Origin: Neopestalotiopsis rosae | Lineage: Eukaryota; Ascomycota; Sordariomycetes; Amphisphaeriales; Sporocadaceae | DNA: 64,000 bases | Assembly: GCA_023078685.1 (NCBI GenBank) | Contig: JALGAS010000009.1 | Location: forward strand, 2,108,001-2,172,000 | Reading direction: 5' to 3' | Shown here: piece by piece, positions 11,741 to 23,551 of the stretch | Numbering within the stretch: position 1 is the first letter of the stretch | Layout of the letters: each line of letters begins with the position of its first letter | Notes under the pieces: model-generated | Seen by the model: only the letters and a program-made list of their open reading frames with translations | Told to the model about the DNA's origin: nothing | The model's database searches: none | Program-made: the position numbers and the translations under genes

Positions 11741-14700
11741 TTTTATATGGTAGTAACAAAGTGTTCAATATAGCTATTGACTGTTCACGTGGGTGCGCCT
11801 CAAGTGCGAGCAGCTGCAAAAGAAAAGCTCCTAGCTGTTGTTTGCCCCGGGCAGTTATGGTAGAGCACCAAAGTTTGAGGCTCACAAGAAAAAGCGTTAA
11901 TTTATTTTATTATGATTTCCAATTTGTTTCGTGATATCAATTCACAGATCACCAGAGACGTTTGTGTCAATCATTTGATATCTCGCGCAATCTAGTAGAT
12001 TCACGTCATTGTCTCATCACATAATGACAAAAATGAAACATAATTCGTGTTACAATTTTTGTATTACAGCTCCAGACCTGTCTTGCTGCAATGATAAAAC
12101 TCGTAAATAAGATTATTTTTCAGACCTCGCTATCCTTGCGTCTTAGTCAACAGCCAAGAATCCGTGGTAGGGCACATGGTTGCATGGTCCCGTGAGTTGC
12201 TGTCTCACTATCGCAACAAGGAACACGTTTTAGCGTCTCATCAAGAACAAATTGGTCTGACTTGGACTCTGCTTCGATGTCATTTCCGAAAATGGCATCG
12301 ATCAGTGTCAGAGCAGGCACTATGTATGTCCTTCTTCCTTCAGTACGTGATTGCCGAATAAGCTGGCGGCTTAGCTGCCACGACATGGTCGACTGGAAGA
12401 AACACAACTGTCAGGAAGCTATTAGCCTTCCAAAGAATTGTTGCACGGTCTCAACAGGTCTCCCATATCTTATAATTCTATTCACGGCGCAAACTTCAGA
12501 AGAACCTAAGTAACGCTAAGGACCACGGTAGTTAGTTGTTCATGCTTATAGTTCGTACTGAGATACTGACACCGAATTTTGACAACTTGGACTTGGATTG
12601 CTGGTCAGATGAAAACGAAAGACATGTTTCACACTTGTGGGCTACCACCGGGATTCTGTACATCTTGACATGCATCTTTTGTATGTGAAGCTAGGGATTG
12701 CCTTCGCTCGAGCTTCTTCAGCTTCGAATATTCTACAGTGCAAAATAAGCTTGTGGATGCTTTGAAATCGAGGGGGGTTTTTTTTCGTGCAAAGATTCAA
12801 AATTTTTTGAAATATCAGGGTTTGATGAGACTTGAAGACAGCCCAATTATTACACCGTTGAGATAATGTCTCATACGTAAGGTTTGACTAGTTTAAACCT
12901 ACGTACGAATGAGCAAGGGGGCGTGCCCTGTCCTGCATAAATCAGAAACATTCCTTTCCGCAGGTATTCAAACTTTGCTAAGAACGGGACACTCGTTCGT
13001 CCTGCTTTTTTTATCGGCGCCTAGAGCAGCAAACGTGGTCATTATCCTTGTGGCCCAGGTAGACCAGTTTTTGTCATTACCTTCCATAAATGTCGCGAGA
13101 TTATTTCACCACCATTAGTCGTGCTGTTACGTAGACATTGTTCTTAGCCTTTCTCGGATCTTTGCGTATGTCCCGGTGTCAACTGCTTCAAGGAAGCTCG
13201 TTAACTACACGAGACAGGCAAAAGTACTAAAAGCCTGTGCATCGAAGGGAACCGAGTCCCCCTCTTTCCCTTCGTACGATACGTCAATTGAAGAAGCCTT
13301 TTGCCGTCACCCCCGGTGTTCGTTTGTAATCCAATATGGATGGTAAAGCCATTATAACAGAACCTGTTTATATTTGCTGGGGTACGGAGGTTGAGCTATG
13401 ATTTACGAGTAAGAGAGACTGCGAACAAAAGGCACAAATATTGTTATTAATTCAAGAAGCAATGAAATGGTTTCAAGTGGCTTGTGGGGGGTGATTCAAA
13501 CGTGCGGCGTAGGCAGTGACTTTAGTCAAATAAAACCGTATCGGCGGGGATAGTTGTCGTGTGGGGGCGTCGTGGCGCTCACTTGCCGAGCCCCGCATTT
13601 TAAGTGCTCATGTTTCTCTTTTGCAAGAATTCATATTTGCCACACATATAATAGCTTATGTGCCTTCGCAACAGCCGGCATTCCACTGGGCTAATTAAAA
13701 ATTGGTATGCATAGTCCGACCTTGGAATATCAAACACAAACCGGATCTACTTCTCAATTCCCATTAAATACTCTTCAGGTCCGTCATTACTTAATCTCCA
13801 ACGAGCTCAAGCTTAGCATCGTAGGAAGTCGGTATTGCCTGTATCAAGGACCTTTCATTGGCAGTAACCATGCACGGATGAGGAAATACCAATCTCGATA
13901 CGTTACCGACCTAGCCGGAGCTTTTTATCCGGGCGCCCCACTCTACGAGGCTGGGTTGAGTGTTCACGGACTTACAGATGAATCCTGCGTTACACCCATT
14001 CGATTCACCGGTGGAAGGGGGTTGGAGATGGATCTAATTGAGAGAAGGAGGGTGCGTGTCGCTTTTTTGGTCCGTTTCCATCACTTTTTCCATCTCAACT
14101 TCTCTTCAACCCCTTGGCTACCCCCGGAAGCCGTTTTGATGTTATCGAAAATCGAGAATCAAATGGGGACTACGAATAGCTCTCGACAGCCGCAGTGAAC
14201 CCTGAAAGCCCGCGCTAGCATCCGGCGTAGTTCCCAATGATGCAATTCTGACGTTATTTCTGCCCGTCGCGCTGGACTCTAAAAATCGGCGTCTCGGGTG
14301 CTGCCGAACCGACCAGATCATATTATTATCCGGACTCGACGCAAAGAGAAAGTATATGACCCTTTCTTGCTATTGTAGGGGATTGCATCTTCGACCATCT
14401 ATGCTACAGAATTGCTAGTCAGAGATTCTCAAGCCACCAACAAGGAGTATTGTATATCGGCCGTAAGCGCGAATACTTGAGTTGAAGATCTATTTTGATG
14501 ATTGTGATACGGTCGCTTCCTGTCCTTGTTTATATGCGTCAGGATGACTACCATACCATATAGAACACCCACACGTCGCCCAGCTGGCTAACTTGCGTAC
14601 TATTATTTGAATCTTTAGTACCTTTTGAGCAGGTCTACATAATCGAGCTACATTCCCATTACCCTGGTATGGGGTTCCTTGTTTGACCTTGTTCATCAAC

Positions 14701-15628
14701 TTGTGTTGTAGTTGCATATGTGACCCGCCAGTGAGCCCAGCACGCCATTAACTAGCCATGCTATTTCTGTTAAAGTGATCGACTTTGAACCAGACGTTGA
14801 GACTTGTTTCGCTTAACACAGGCCTGATGAAGCGTTGAATGCATAATGGGGCGACAGACAAAAAATCGAAAGTGAAGCGGACCGTTTTGTCCGGGACATA
14901 CATACAGCACTTTGACCAGTCTTGTGACGCATTGTGCATTTATCTTAAGCTGAGAATCCACTATTATTTTCCCCGACACGATCCAGGACCTGATTTTGAT
15001 AGACCGAGTTCGCTTTCAAAGAATGAGAATGTGGATATAGCACACCCCAAATGCGACAGCTTCGGGTTATTCAGCATCCAAAGTGTCCTGGTATGGGGCC
15101 CGCCAAGAAATAACCGTCTGGGTTGTTGCAACCGAACTTTCTAGCGGCAGGCGTCAATGGTGCTAATATGTATAGGGCTATTCCACACTTTTCTCAGGCA
15201 CCGAGAATTCTATTTGATCTTCGGACAAATGACCACATAGTATCAGTAGCCACGCACATGCATAACTAACAGACACAGTCCTCCTTGCCTCCTTACCATA
15301 TTGCCAGCCGGAGCATTCATTCCTGGTATATATGGAGCCTGACAGGAACAATAAGTCGCCATCCTCTGCACCACGCTGTTGGCCTTGTTGATGGGTCTTA
15401 CATACAAGGCCAAGGCCGACATTAGTCCACGCAAAAAGCAACTATCATAGCTTAAAGTGAAATCGCCGATGAAATCTCAATGAGGACCATTCATTACTTG
15501 AAGGCCCTCGGCCTCGGAGGAAATGTTCTGTCACATTCGAGATCGTCTTTCTCTTCTGGACGCGAAGAGAACAAAAGACTCCCTATCTTAGGGGGAACGT
15601 TAGACCCCGAGGAAGAAGAAAACCCACG
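11741..15628. other. gene-poor stretch
   Basis: About 3.9 kb without a supported gene. A 163-codon open frame at 13707-14198 has no recognisable domain and no homology I can name. A short imperfect palindrome around 13244-13278 (CGAAGGGAA .. TTCCCTTCG) may be a hairpin. The last few hundred bases are presumably the promoter of the aquaglyceroporin gene. Confidence 0.4.
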
Positions 15629-17418
15629 ATGCAGTCGCCAAGAACATTAGTTCGCGATAGCAGCCACCAGCAGCGGCCCCCGACTTCATCTTCGGTGCAA
15701 CAACAACCTGCTGCCGTAGCTGCTGTTAGCAGAGATGCTAGGCCGACTATCAACCTCCACTGCGGCACGCACTGTGGCTCGTCGGTTTGGGGCGCCTATA
15801 CAGCGGGCAGGGCCGATCTGGACGGCGCCGCACAGCACGCGCTTCTCGAAACCCCCGTAAGGAAACGGACTGGCTGGATTGACGATGATTACCTGGAGCG
15901 GAACCCGTGGCACGACAACCCCAAGCGCAAGCCCATATTCAGCCTGGGCCAGCCGCTGCCGCGGCTGGTGCGCGGCCCCCGCGAGGTCCGAGTCAAGAAC
16001 AACGTGGCCAACAAGAACCGGCCCCTCGAGGAGCTCGCGGAGCGCGGTGAGCTGAAGCTAGCCACGCCAACGCCAACATCCGGGTTAGAGAGCTCGTCGC
16101 AGTTTGACCACGTCCTCTCGACGCAGACGTCCAGCCAGCCCGAACACACGGCTAATGGCACGGCGCACAATGACCGGCACAACGCGGCTGGCCAGCCTGT
16201 GTTTGAGGATATACCCGTCGTGGCCGAGCAAGACCAACATGTGCAGAACTCACGCGAAGAAGACGCCACGTCGACGGCGAGTTATAAGATCGACAGTGAG
16301 CCTTTGGGAAAAACCGAGCATGATGACTACGGAAATGGAGAGCGAGATTTAGATGAGCTGCGTAACTGGTGGGCGAGGTTGAGAGCAAAACACCCCGAAC
16401 CTCTTGCTGAATTTCTTTCCGTGAGCTTTATCTACGCATTTCGCCTTATTGGTGGTGCCTTTTCCTCTACTCGCTAACAATATTCCTAGACTGGAGTAGC
16501 TATATACCTCGGTCTTGCCGGGACTCTATCGGTTAACCTTTCCCAGAACGAATCACTGCCGTATGGATCCTATGAGACGTCCTGCTGGGCCTGGGGCTTT
16601 GCCTGGATGTTTGGCGTCTACATAGGAGGTGGAGTTTCCGGGGCACATATGAACCCAGCAATTTCGGTCAGCTTGTCACTATTCCGCGGATTCCCATGGC
16701 GTCAATGTATCATGTATTGTGTCGTTCAGTTCATCGCGGCCGTCGTGGCTGGTGCGCTTGCCTACGGTTGTTATGCCGACACAATATATTACATGGATTC
16801 GTCGCTGGAAAACACTTCCAAGGCCTTTGTATCCAAGCCACAGAGCTGGGTGTCGGCAGGCGACGCGTTCTTGAACCAGTCTGTGGGGTCTGCCATTATG
16901 ACGACTGTAGTCTTTGCTCTTGGTGATGACCAGAACAATCCTCCTGGTGCTGGAATGCATGCTTTTGGTAAGCGCCAAGATTTCTCTCGCCGCCAATCAC
17001 TCGGGCATTTTACTAATAATTTCCATCAACAGTGCTCGGTTTACTTGTTGCAATCTTGAAAATGGCTCTTAGATTCAACGTTGGATCAGCCCTGAACCCA
17101 GCGTCAGACTTTGGCCCTAGGCTAATTGCCTACGCCGTCGGATATCACCAGGAAAGCGTCTTCAAGGACCTGTGGTGGCTCTACGGCCCTTGGGCGGCGA
17201 CCTTTATTGGATCTATTCTTGGCTGTGTGATTTACGACACATTTGTCTTTGTCGGCACCGAGAGTCCCGTCAACTACAGATATCCGCCCACCATCTGGAG
17301 GAAGATTGAGAAGAAGGGACGACAGATCAAGCAAAAGGGACATCAAGTGTTGAATCACCTCAGCAGAAGCAACGATGACAATGATGAACAGTTTGGTGCT
17401 GTATGCGGCTATGCATAG
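15629..17418 (+). CDS. aquaglyceroporin (MIP family), Yfl054-like, 551 aa
   Basis: Three exons: 15629-16420, 16490-16967 and 17033-17418. Introns are GTGAGC..CCTAG and GTAAGC..AACAG, and all phases agree. It is a plasma-membrane channel for glycerol or other small solutes. A long hydrophilic N-terminal extension of about 260 residues precedes LRAKHPEPLAEFLS and six membrane spans, as in the Yfl054-like fungal branch. The first NPA box is GAHMNPAISV (N319). The second is GSALNPASDFGPRL (N445). The residue after the second NPA is Ser448 where nearly all MIPs have the Arg of the aromatic/arginine selectivity filter, so the pore may be unusual. The acidic Asp449 typical of glycerol facilitators is kept. 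The gene is convergent with the C2H2 factor, whose stop is only 54 nt away. Confidence 0.92.
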
Positions 17419-17471
17419 GCCTTATAAATGGTTCTGATGTCCAGCCGGATTTGACCTGGTGTTTCTGTCAT

Positions 17472-18776
17472 TCAGTAATCAATTTCGTTTTCCTCAATTT
17501 TGAGCTCCGACTGGGTGATTTCTGATTCTGGCGATGAGCTGCTGTTTTCGTTTGCTTTGCCTTCGCAGTTCCTCACGAGTCGATGTCTCTGTGGAAAGAA
17601 ATCAGCATCAGGTCACGGCCGTGAGGCGCAAATAAAACTTACCTTAAGGGCGTCCTTTCGGGAGAAACTTCTATCACAGAAATTGCACGGGAATGGCTTT
17701 ACTGCAAGGTGAACTCTCTTGTGTCGCTTCAGGTCATGATTTCGGTTGAAAGACTCTGAGCAAGTATCGCACTTGTATGGGCGCTCTGTCTGGTTGTTGG
17801 CCGGATGCTGATTGGAGTCCATGGCAGCATGGTGGCTACCAAGAGTGTAGGGCACTCCGGGCTGATACTGTCCGACTCCGCCACATACTGTCATTTGGCC
17901 TCCAGGGTTGGTCTTGTTCGACAACACAGGGTTCGGACACTGGTAGCCACCGTGAGGAAGAGACACATAGTTGGTGAATGGGCTATGGCTTAGAGTGGAC
18001 ATGGAGTGCCCTGTGCTCGAAATCAAAAGATGGCTGGCCGTAGAGGGAAGTTGCTGGCTGAGGTGGCTCCCCAGTGAAGGAAGCTGCTGGGCCAGATGGC
18101 CATCTGGAGCCAGAAGTTGGCTTCCACCTATGGATTGATGTGGTGACCCCTGTTGTTGAGAAAAGTGACCAGATAAAGGCCAGTTCCAACACTGCCCGTG
18201 AAGGGGAGGAACAGCCATCGTTGTGGGTGTCGGTGGATTTGTGACCGTGGGCTGTGTGTTATAAGTTGTATTTTGTGGGAAGTTGCCGCCGGGAGAAGCA
18301 CCAGGGCCAAATATTGTGGATGGTGTGTGTGTATACGTGTATGAGGGAGAAGCCTGATTTGGCATCGACCAAGCCGACGATGGTTGACCACAAGGGCCGC
18401 TGACTCCGCCTTGGGAGCTCAGTGAATGAGAATCGGGGCTGTTCTGGCTCGAATATTGGTTGACAAGAGGACTCAGGCCATCCAAACCATTGAGGCTGGG
18501 GTCTGCTGTTATACACTTAGTTCTGGGTTCTATTTAATTGTCTTCTGCGAAATGGTATTTATGGGACCAGTTGTGCTTACTCGGTGTCGCCTCTACCGCA
18601 GTTCGGTTAGGCAGGGTGACCTGTGGCAACGCACTAGCTGCTGGGCGCCCCAACGCAAAACTTTGTGGCATGATTTGCTCGGCCGCCGTATGTGAAGCCA
18701 TCTGATTAGATTGACGGTTGGGGTTTGGTACTCCGTGTGGATCCTGAGGTAGTTGGCTGGGATGCTGGTGGTTCAT
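17472..18776 (-). CDS. C2H2 transcription factor, FlbC-like (390 aa)
   Basis: Three exons: 18581-18776, 17643-18502 and 17472-17588; lengths and phases agree. Two zinc fingers lie at the C-terminus. Finger 1 is C310-x2-C313-x12-H326-x3-H330 (FNRNHDLKRHKRVH). Finger 2 is C338-x2-C341-x12-H354 followed by C360 (FSRKDALKRHRLVRNC), split by the last intron exactly after DALK. The two-finger arrangement joined by LAVKPFPC matches the FlbC/TRI15-type factors; Aspergillus FlbC promotes conidiation. The 300-residue N-terminus is rich in Ser, Pro, Gln and His, as in activation regions. The first intron ends CAGCAG, a tandem acceptor adding or omitting one codon. The ORF is open upstream to 19016 in frame, but that stretch looks like leader rather than protein, so MNHQHPSQLP is chosen. 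Confidence 0.88.
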
Positions 18777-20393
18777 TTCATGTAATGTCGCCACTACACT
18801 GTTGCAGTAATGAGAAGGGAGGCGGTTGTAAAATAGACTACGGAGTGTACAGCTCTTTCCCAGTTGCTGGTTCCAGGAAGGACGAAGAGCAGTAGAGAGG
18901 CAGACGAGCAACCATAGATAGTCAGAATGAGAGAAGAAAATCGTTGATGTGGATCCGAAGGAGACAAGCAGTCTGCAACCTGAAGATACTAATATTGATT
19001 CATGCAGCAGCGACACACCACTGCAGGACTATATGCCTCTCGGTGTTGATTAATCTTGGTAGTGGTTGGTTGGGGCGTTTGATCTACAAGAATGGGCTGC
19101 GGCAGGCGTCTGTCGAAGGGGTCGAATCTCATATATAATAAAGAGACGGAATTAGATTAGGTTGATTGAGTCCAGCACTGAGTACATGGAAGGTTTTGTG
19201 CTAATGTTGCTTTTCCATTGAAGCAGGGTACGTACCATCAATAACTGAGCTGTGCTGAATACTCTAGGCCTTGCTTCTGAGACGGGATCCTCTTGTTAAC
19301 CTTGCTATGTGGCCCGGCCAGGGTGCGTCCAGAGGCCTCGTCTAGCTCGATGCGCTGACGTGTATTTAGGGAAGGGGAAAGAAAAGGAACTACGAAAGAC
19401 CAATAAGTGTTTTCTGCGTATGCTAACGTGGGTCGCTGGGGTTGCCCACTGAAAGTGGCTGATGGGGCTTAGCATAGAATGGCTTTGTGGTCCAGATGTA
19501 ACTTAAAGCCTTGGTTTTTCGCTGACTTTGGCAAAAGAAAAAGGGCAATAAGAAATCATCACCATTCAATCAATACAATTCAATACATAATGCCATACTT
19601 TTATGTGAAAACTATAACATCAAAGTCATATTTGTTGAGTTTGACCGGTTTTCTACTTGGTCAGAACCATACAAGGGCACCAGCCTCACGGCTGTAGTCC
19701 TAGGTGGGGATCGGTTTTTCCCCATCTCAATGCCGACCCGAATGTTTTTAGGCTTTTCAGGTTCACAGAAAAGGAAACCCGCTGCCCAAATATCTTTTTC
19801 TTTTTTCTTTTTTCTCTCCTTTTCTCACTCCGCGGTGATTCTCCTTGGCTTAGGCCCCCGTTCGCCAGCTCCAAGTTGCGAGTCGTCTCATGCTTGTCTG
19901 CCTACAAGTTCAACCATTGGGTTCAGACCGTTCGATTTCCCGAGCTTCCCAGTAATGTAGTTTCGAATCACCAGAGATAATTTGACAGGCCCAGTCAGAC
20001 ATCTGAGATAGACACAATGTGCACTCGCAATATCGACTTTCAAGTAGTCTGAAAAAGAGTAGAAGGGGAAGCGTAGGTAAATTGATAGAGGTGATTGTAT
20101 CCGTAACAAGTAAAGGCCGTTGACTTGTGGCATTTTGGATCAATGTAAACATACTCGTGAAACCAAAATTCGAATGCAAGGAAATCAGGTTTCTGTGTAG
20201 ATGAATAGACTAGAAAAAAAACCACTAACAAAAAAGAAACATTCTGAGCGTCCCACTTGAACAACACATCCACCTCTCTCACAAAGATTCTAGATTTGTA
20301 CTTCAAAACACCTTCAATGTCATTTTCATTCCAGCTCAACTTTGTTGAGCACTGTTCCTTAAAACACATTCCATAGTCAGACATGGTCAGGCT
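18777..20393. other. intergenic between two minus-strand genes
   Basis: Includes the promoter and leader of the C2H2 factor (18777 to about 19500) with CT-rich and AT-rich tracts. No supported coding sequence. Short open frames on both strands near 19.7-20.4 kb lack any domain. Confidence 0.4.
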
Positions 20394-20963
20394 TTAATTA
20401 GGACCCATCCCCGATCTACTGCGAGGAGGTACCTCGGGTGGCTCGTCCCACCTTGTCGGCGTAGGAGCTTGCAGCAGAGTCGAAGATTGCGTGCTTTCCG
20501 GGGTTTGCTGGGCAGGATATACGGAGTATTTGGTCGACTCTTGATGAGTTGCCGGCATATAAAGTGGTTGTGGCTGGGGATTTCGTAACGCAGGGTGGAC
20601 CTCGGGCGGCCGATGGACTATGATCGTAGGTTGTTGAAATGGCAACACGTTAGGTTCGTTGACGCTCGTGGACTGTCCAAGATTTGAACCTGTGTTACTC
20701 GGGGCTTTTTCATCCGGGGAATCAGAAGACGCAGTTCTGGGCCGCCTAGGACCGCTGCGAGGTCGTAATTTATCAAGAAGGTAAAGAACCGAACATGCGC
20801 CAACCAGGAGCACAAGGGTTGCGACCCCCACCACCAGCCCTATGAGTAATCCAATGACAACATTTTGATTGTTGTCGTCGCTCAGTATAGCAGTCGGAAA
20901 GTACGAAACATAGGGCGTAGTTATTGTGTCGTTGTGTTCCATGATAGGTGAGGAATATATCAT
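20394..20963 (-). CDS. single-pass membrane protein (189 aa)
   Basis: A short Thr/Ser-containing N-terminus is followed by one strong transmembrane helix at about residues 35-65 (VVIGLLIGLVVGVATLVLLV). A basic stop-transfer DKLRPRSGPRRPR and a Pro/Gln/Ser-rich cytoplasmic tail of about 115 residues come next. There are no catalytic motifs. Such short-ectodomain, single-span, proline-rich-tail proteins are frequent in filamentous ascomycetes and include wall-stress-sensor-like architectures, but no WSC domain or long mucin region is present. The start could be M1 or M8 (MEHNDTITTP). Confidence 0.6.
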   Translation of the reverse strand: MIYSSPIMEHNDTITTPYVSYFPTAILSDDNNQNVVIGLLIGLVVGVATLVLLVGACSVLYLLDKLRPRSGPRRPRTASSDSPDEKAPSNTGSNLGQSTSVNEPNVLPFQQPTIIVHRPPEVHPALRNPQPQPLYMPATHQESTKYSVYPAQQTPESTQSSTLLQAPTPTRWDEPPEVPPRSRSGMGPN

Positions 20964-21343
20964 CTTTCGTAACTACTAAATGGACAAGGAAGACGGTTGT
21001 TCATGGTGCACTTCACTCTGACATTACTTATACACATGTTTGCCAGAGAATCCATTAACGGATAATGACGTGATCATCGGGGCGCATAATGACGCTTGCG
21101 TGTGCATCCAAAATCATAGGTGATCTTTGCATGTCTGAGGAGCGATATTTGGCAATTGGCAGGGAACTGTATTGGGTGAGGAATCTCATCGTGTTTCAAT
21201 CATATATAAACATGTACTGCATACATACCACACACAATGCACTGTGAGTATTGTTTCGTCTATCACATATACTCGGATTTCGATTGCTTTCGAGCATCTA
21301 AGGCCTTGTCTCCCATATTTCATTCATTTTAAAAGCATTCTAA

Positions 21344-21775
21344 ATGGCTTCTTCGACAACAATCGACAACGTACAGCGTGGCGAAAAAGTCGGAGCTACC
21401 TGGTCAAACCATGTGGTCGTATCCCATGCTTTGTGCACATACAAATTGCCCGACACGGTTCTATATGGCATCCTTGCTCGGAATCAAGACCCGTTCTGGC
21501 ATTCGTGCGATGAACTGTTGTGGGTTCATCGTACAGGTACAGATCTGTCGGTCTGGCAAGACATCCACCAACGGCCCACCACCAATTACTGTCTTGAACA
21601 CGATGTCGAAGCCATAATTGGACATTACGAGTTCGATGACGGCAGATTATTCTACGCCGTGAGGTGGACCGAGTACAGCTGCCCAACGTGGGAAGCTGAA
21701 GAGAACCTGGGCGCATACAACCGGCTTCTGCTTCATTATTGGACGTCGCTCTTCCACCAAGAACAGTGTCACTGA
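21344..21775 (+). CDS. chromodomain protein (143 aa)
   Basis: A single-exon gene. A canonical chromodomain occupies the C-terminal third: HDVEAIIGHYEFDDGRLFYA, then VRWTEYSCPTWEAEENLG and a C-terminal helix ending LLLHYWTSLF. It keeps the V-E-x-I entry strand, the YxVRW strand and the TWE-x-EENL hinge, so it may read methylated histone tails. The N-terminal 90 residues have no recognised domain. It is more canonical than the other small chromodomain gene at 5925. The two differ enough that they are not recent duplicates. Confidence 0.75.
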   Translation: MASSTTIDNVQRGEKVGATWSNHVVVSHALCTYKLPDTVLYGILARNQDPFWHSCDELLWVHRTGTDLSVWQDIHQRPTTNYCLEHDVEAIIGHYEFDDGRLFYAVRWTEYSCPTWEAEENLGAYNRLLLHYWTSLFHQEQCH

Positions 21776-22063
21776 ATACTGTAGTAGATATTGGGCGGTT
21801 CAAAGGCCTATATTATGATCACGCCCTTTTTCCATCTCTGATTCAGGTTCTTTCCGATTTTCGTTTTGAATCGTGTAGGAGAGACACTCTGTAGAACTAG
21901 ATGGTAACCCTCAGTCGCATAGTGCTAGGTCTAAATAAGCGATAGAACAAGAGCATTGTCAATAGATTACTGCACCAGAAACTGGATTCTTTGTTTGTCT
22001 ATGTTTGATCTTCTCTACTTGATAGACGGGTTTTTCAAAGTCCATTCTAAGGTAATCCAGTAA

Positions 22064-22881
22064 CTATATACTTCTGTAGCATGGGCTTCCCTCCCTTTCA
22101 AATTTTGAAATAAATTCTAGGAGCAACTTCATCAATTTGCTCCTACGACTTCGTAATTTAACACGTCGTTGTACGGTGAGCTCACGCGTTATGTAATCCT
22201 CGCCTGGTACTGGCCGCGACCGGTCAGTAACTCCTAGTGGTTGCATCAAGTCATGATGAAGTTTTGTTGATCCACTGTCCTCCGTTTCTGTGGGTTTGGG
22301 ACCAACTGAACGATCCATATCGGTGCTGACTTCAATTTTGTTCAAGTTAGATCTCTTAGGCTATTCTGACAGAGCTGAGGTGGTTGAGGTAAGATGACTA
22401 GGGAGACAAACCTTGAACATCGCTGGTGACCCCGGTGGAACCACCTGCCTTCTCCTTTGCCTTCAATCTTTGGGAGATACGTCGTGGTCTTGTTCCGGCT
22501 GCTGTCTTTCGACTGACAACTGAGGACTCTTGACCCAGACGCCTCCTCTTGGAGGTTGGTTGGTTGCGTGAGAGTCCTGGGCGCTTCTTCCAAATAGTTT
22601 GCTGAAAGTCATCGCAATGCAAATCTTTGAACTGTCTAATGGTCAATGCTTTCAAATTTTGCTTGGTATGGACCCTTGCTTACTAGCTCTTTGGAATCTG
22701 GTGCGGTCTGGCCGTTGGGCAGATACATGATTACCTCCATGCGTTTGTGCGTTGGTTCCCAGTACGCAACAGCAGTAAATATGCCGCAATGTTCACCTAA
22801 TTCGACACATTTCCTCTTCAGCGACGTGCCCCGCTTGCGAGCCTTATCCTTTTGCTGTTTGCTGTAGATGTGCTCAGCCAT
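22064..22881 (-). CDS. small MADS-box-like protein
   Basis: The first exon starts at the ATG at 22881 (MAEHIYSKQQKDKARKRGTS). It reads into LKRKCVELGEHCGIFTAVAY, which follows the MADS/SRF pattern KRxxxLxKKAxELxxLCxxxVAxI. An intron with a perfect GTAAGC donor (after SKEL) and TTAGACAG acceptor joins to FKDLHCDDFQQTIWKKRPGL. The rest is Lys/Arg-rich. A further intron probably joins the frame ending VTSDVQ to the block with KLRSRRSKLMKLLLEFISK that stops at 22064. The exact second junction is uncertain; without it the protein would stop near 22398. Sequence-specific DNA binding is inferred from the fold only. Confidence 0.55.
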
Positions 22882-23551
22882 TTTTCGTCGTTTCTTTCTG
22901 ACTCTATGCAACCAATATAAATAGAACCGTGGATTACTGTACAATGTTTCGAATAGCTCCAGATTTACCAATATTCGTGAGCAGAGAATGACTTATCAGA
23001 CTTTCTGCTGGGAATTTACAGGTTTTGCGGTGTTCCAACAACTAGGGAAAGATCTGTTTCGAGCCCTCCTGATTATTTGCCATTTAAGGATCGAGTACGT
23101 TTCTGGCTCACGACTTTGAAAATATGGAAAGTTGGCTTTCTAGACCGTAGTATACGTTTCCCGACACAAGCGCTCCGCAAATGGATCTCCGTCTGTCAAG
23201 TTCCGATTCCAAATGTTCAATTTTAGGACATATAAAGTATCAGATACTAGAGTATGAGGGCGAGTGCCGATTTGTGGCTGATTAAATCCAAGACTTATGT
23301 TATTTCAGTTCATCTTCAGATTGGCGATGTAGGACGATCAACAAAGGGGGAAAAAAGAAGAAAGGTCCATATCCGGGGTGGAGCCTGAAGTATTTCCATT
23401 CAAGGAGAGCAAGAAACGGCCAGAAATGAGATAGCTGAATTTGCCCATTTTACTCGGCTCAAAAGCTATATCAATGATACCGTATGCATACGTACCCTAC
23501 TAAAGACACAGGCAGCCTACTTCTCGCGTACAAGGACATCTACATCCCATC

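Noticed and set aside
13707..14198. 163-codon plus-strand ORF
   Set aside because: No domain, no conserved pattern and no promoter or intron support; left as intergenic.
18777..19016. N-terminal extension of the FlbC-like protein
   Set aside because: In frame with the gene but Leu/Ser/Phe-rich and unlike the rest of the protein; better explained as 5' leader.
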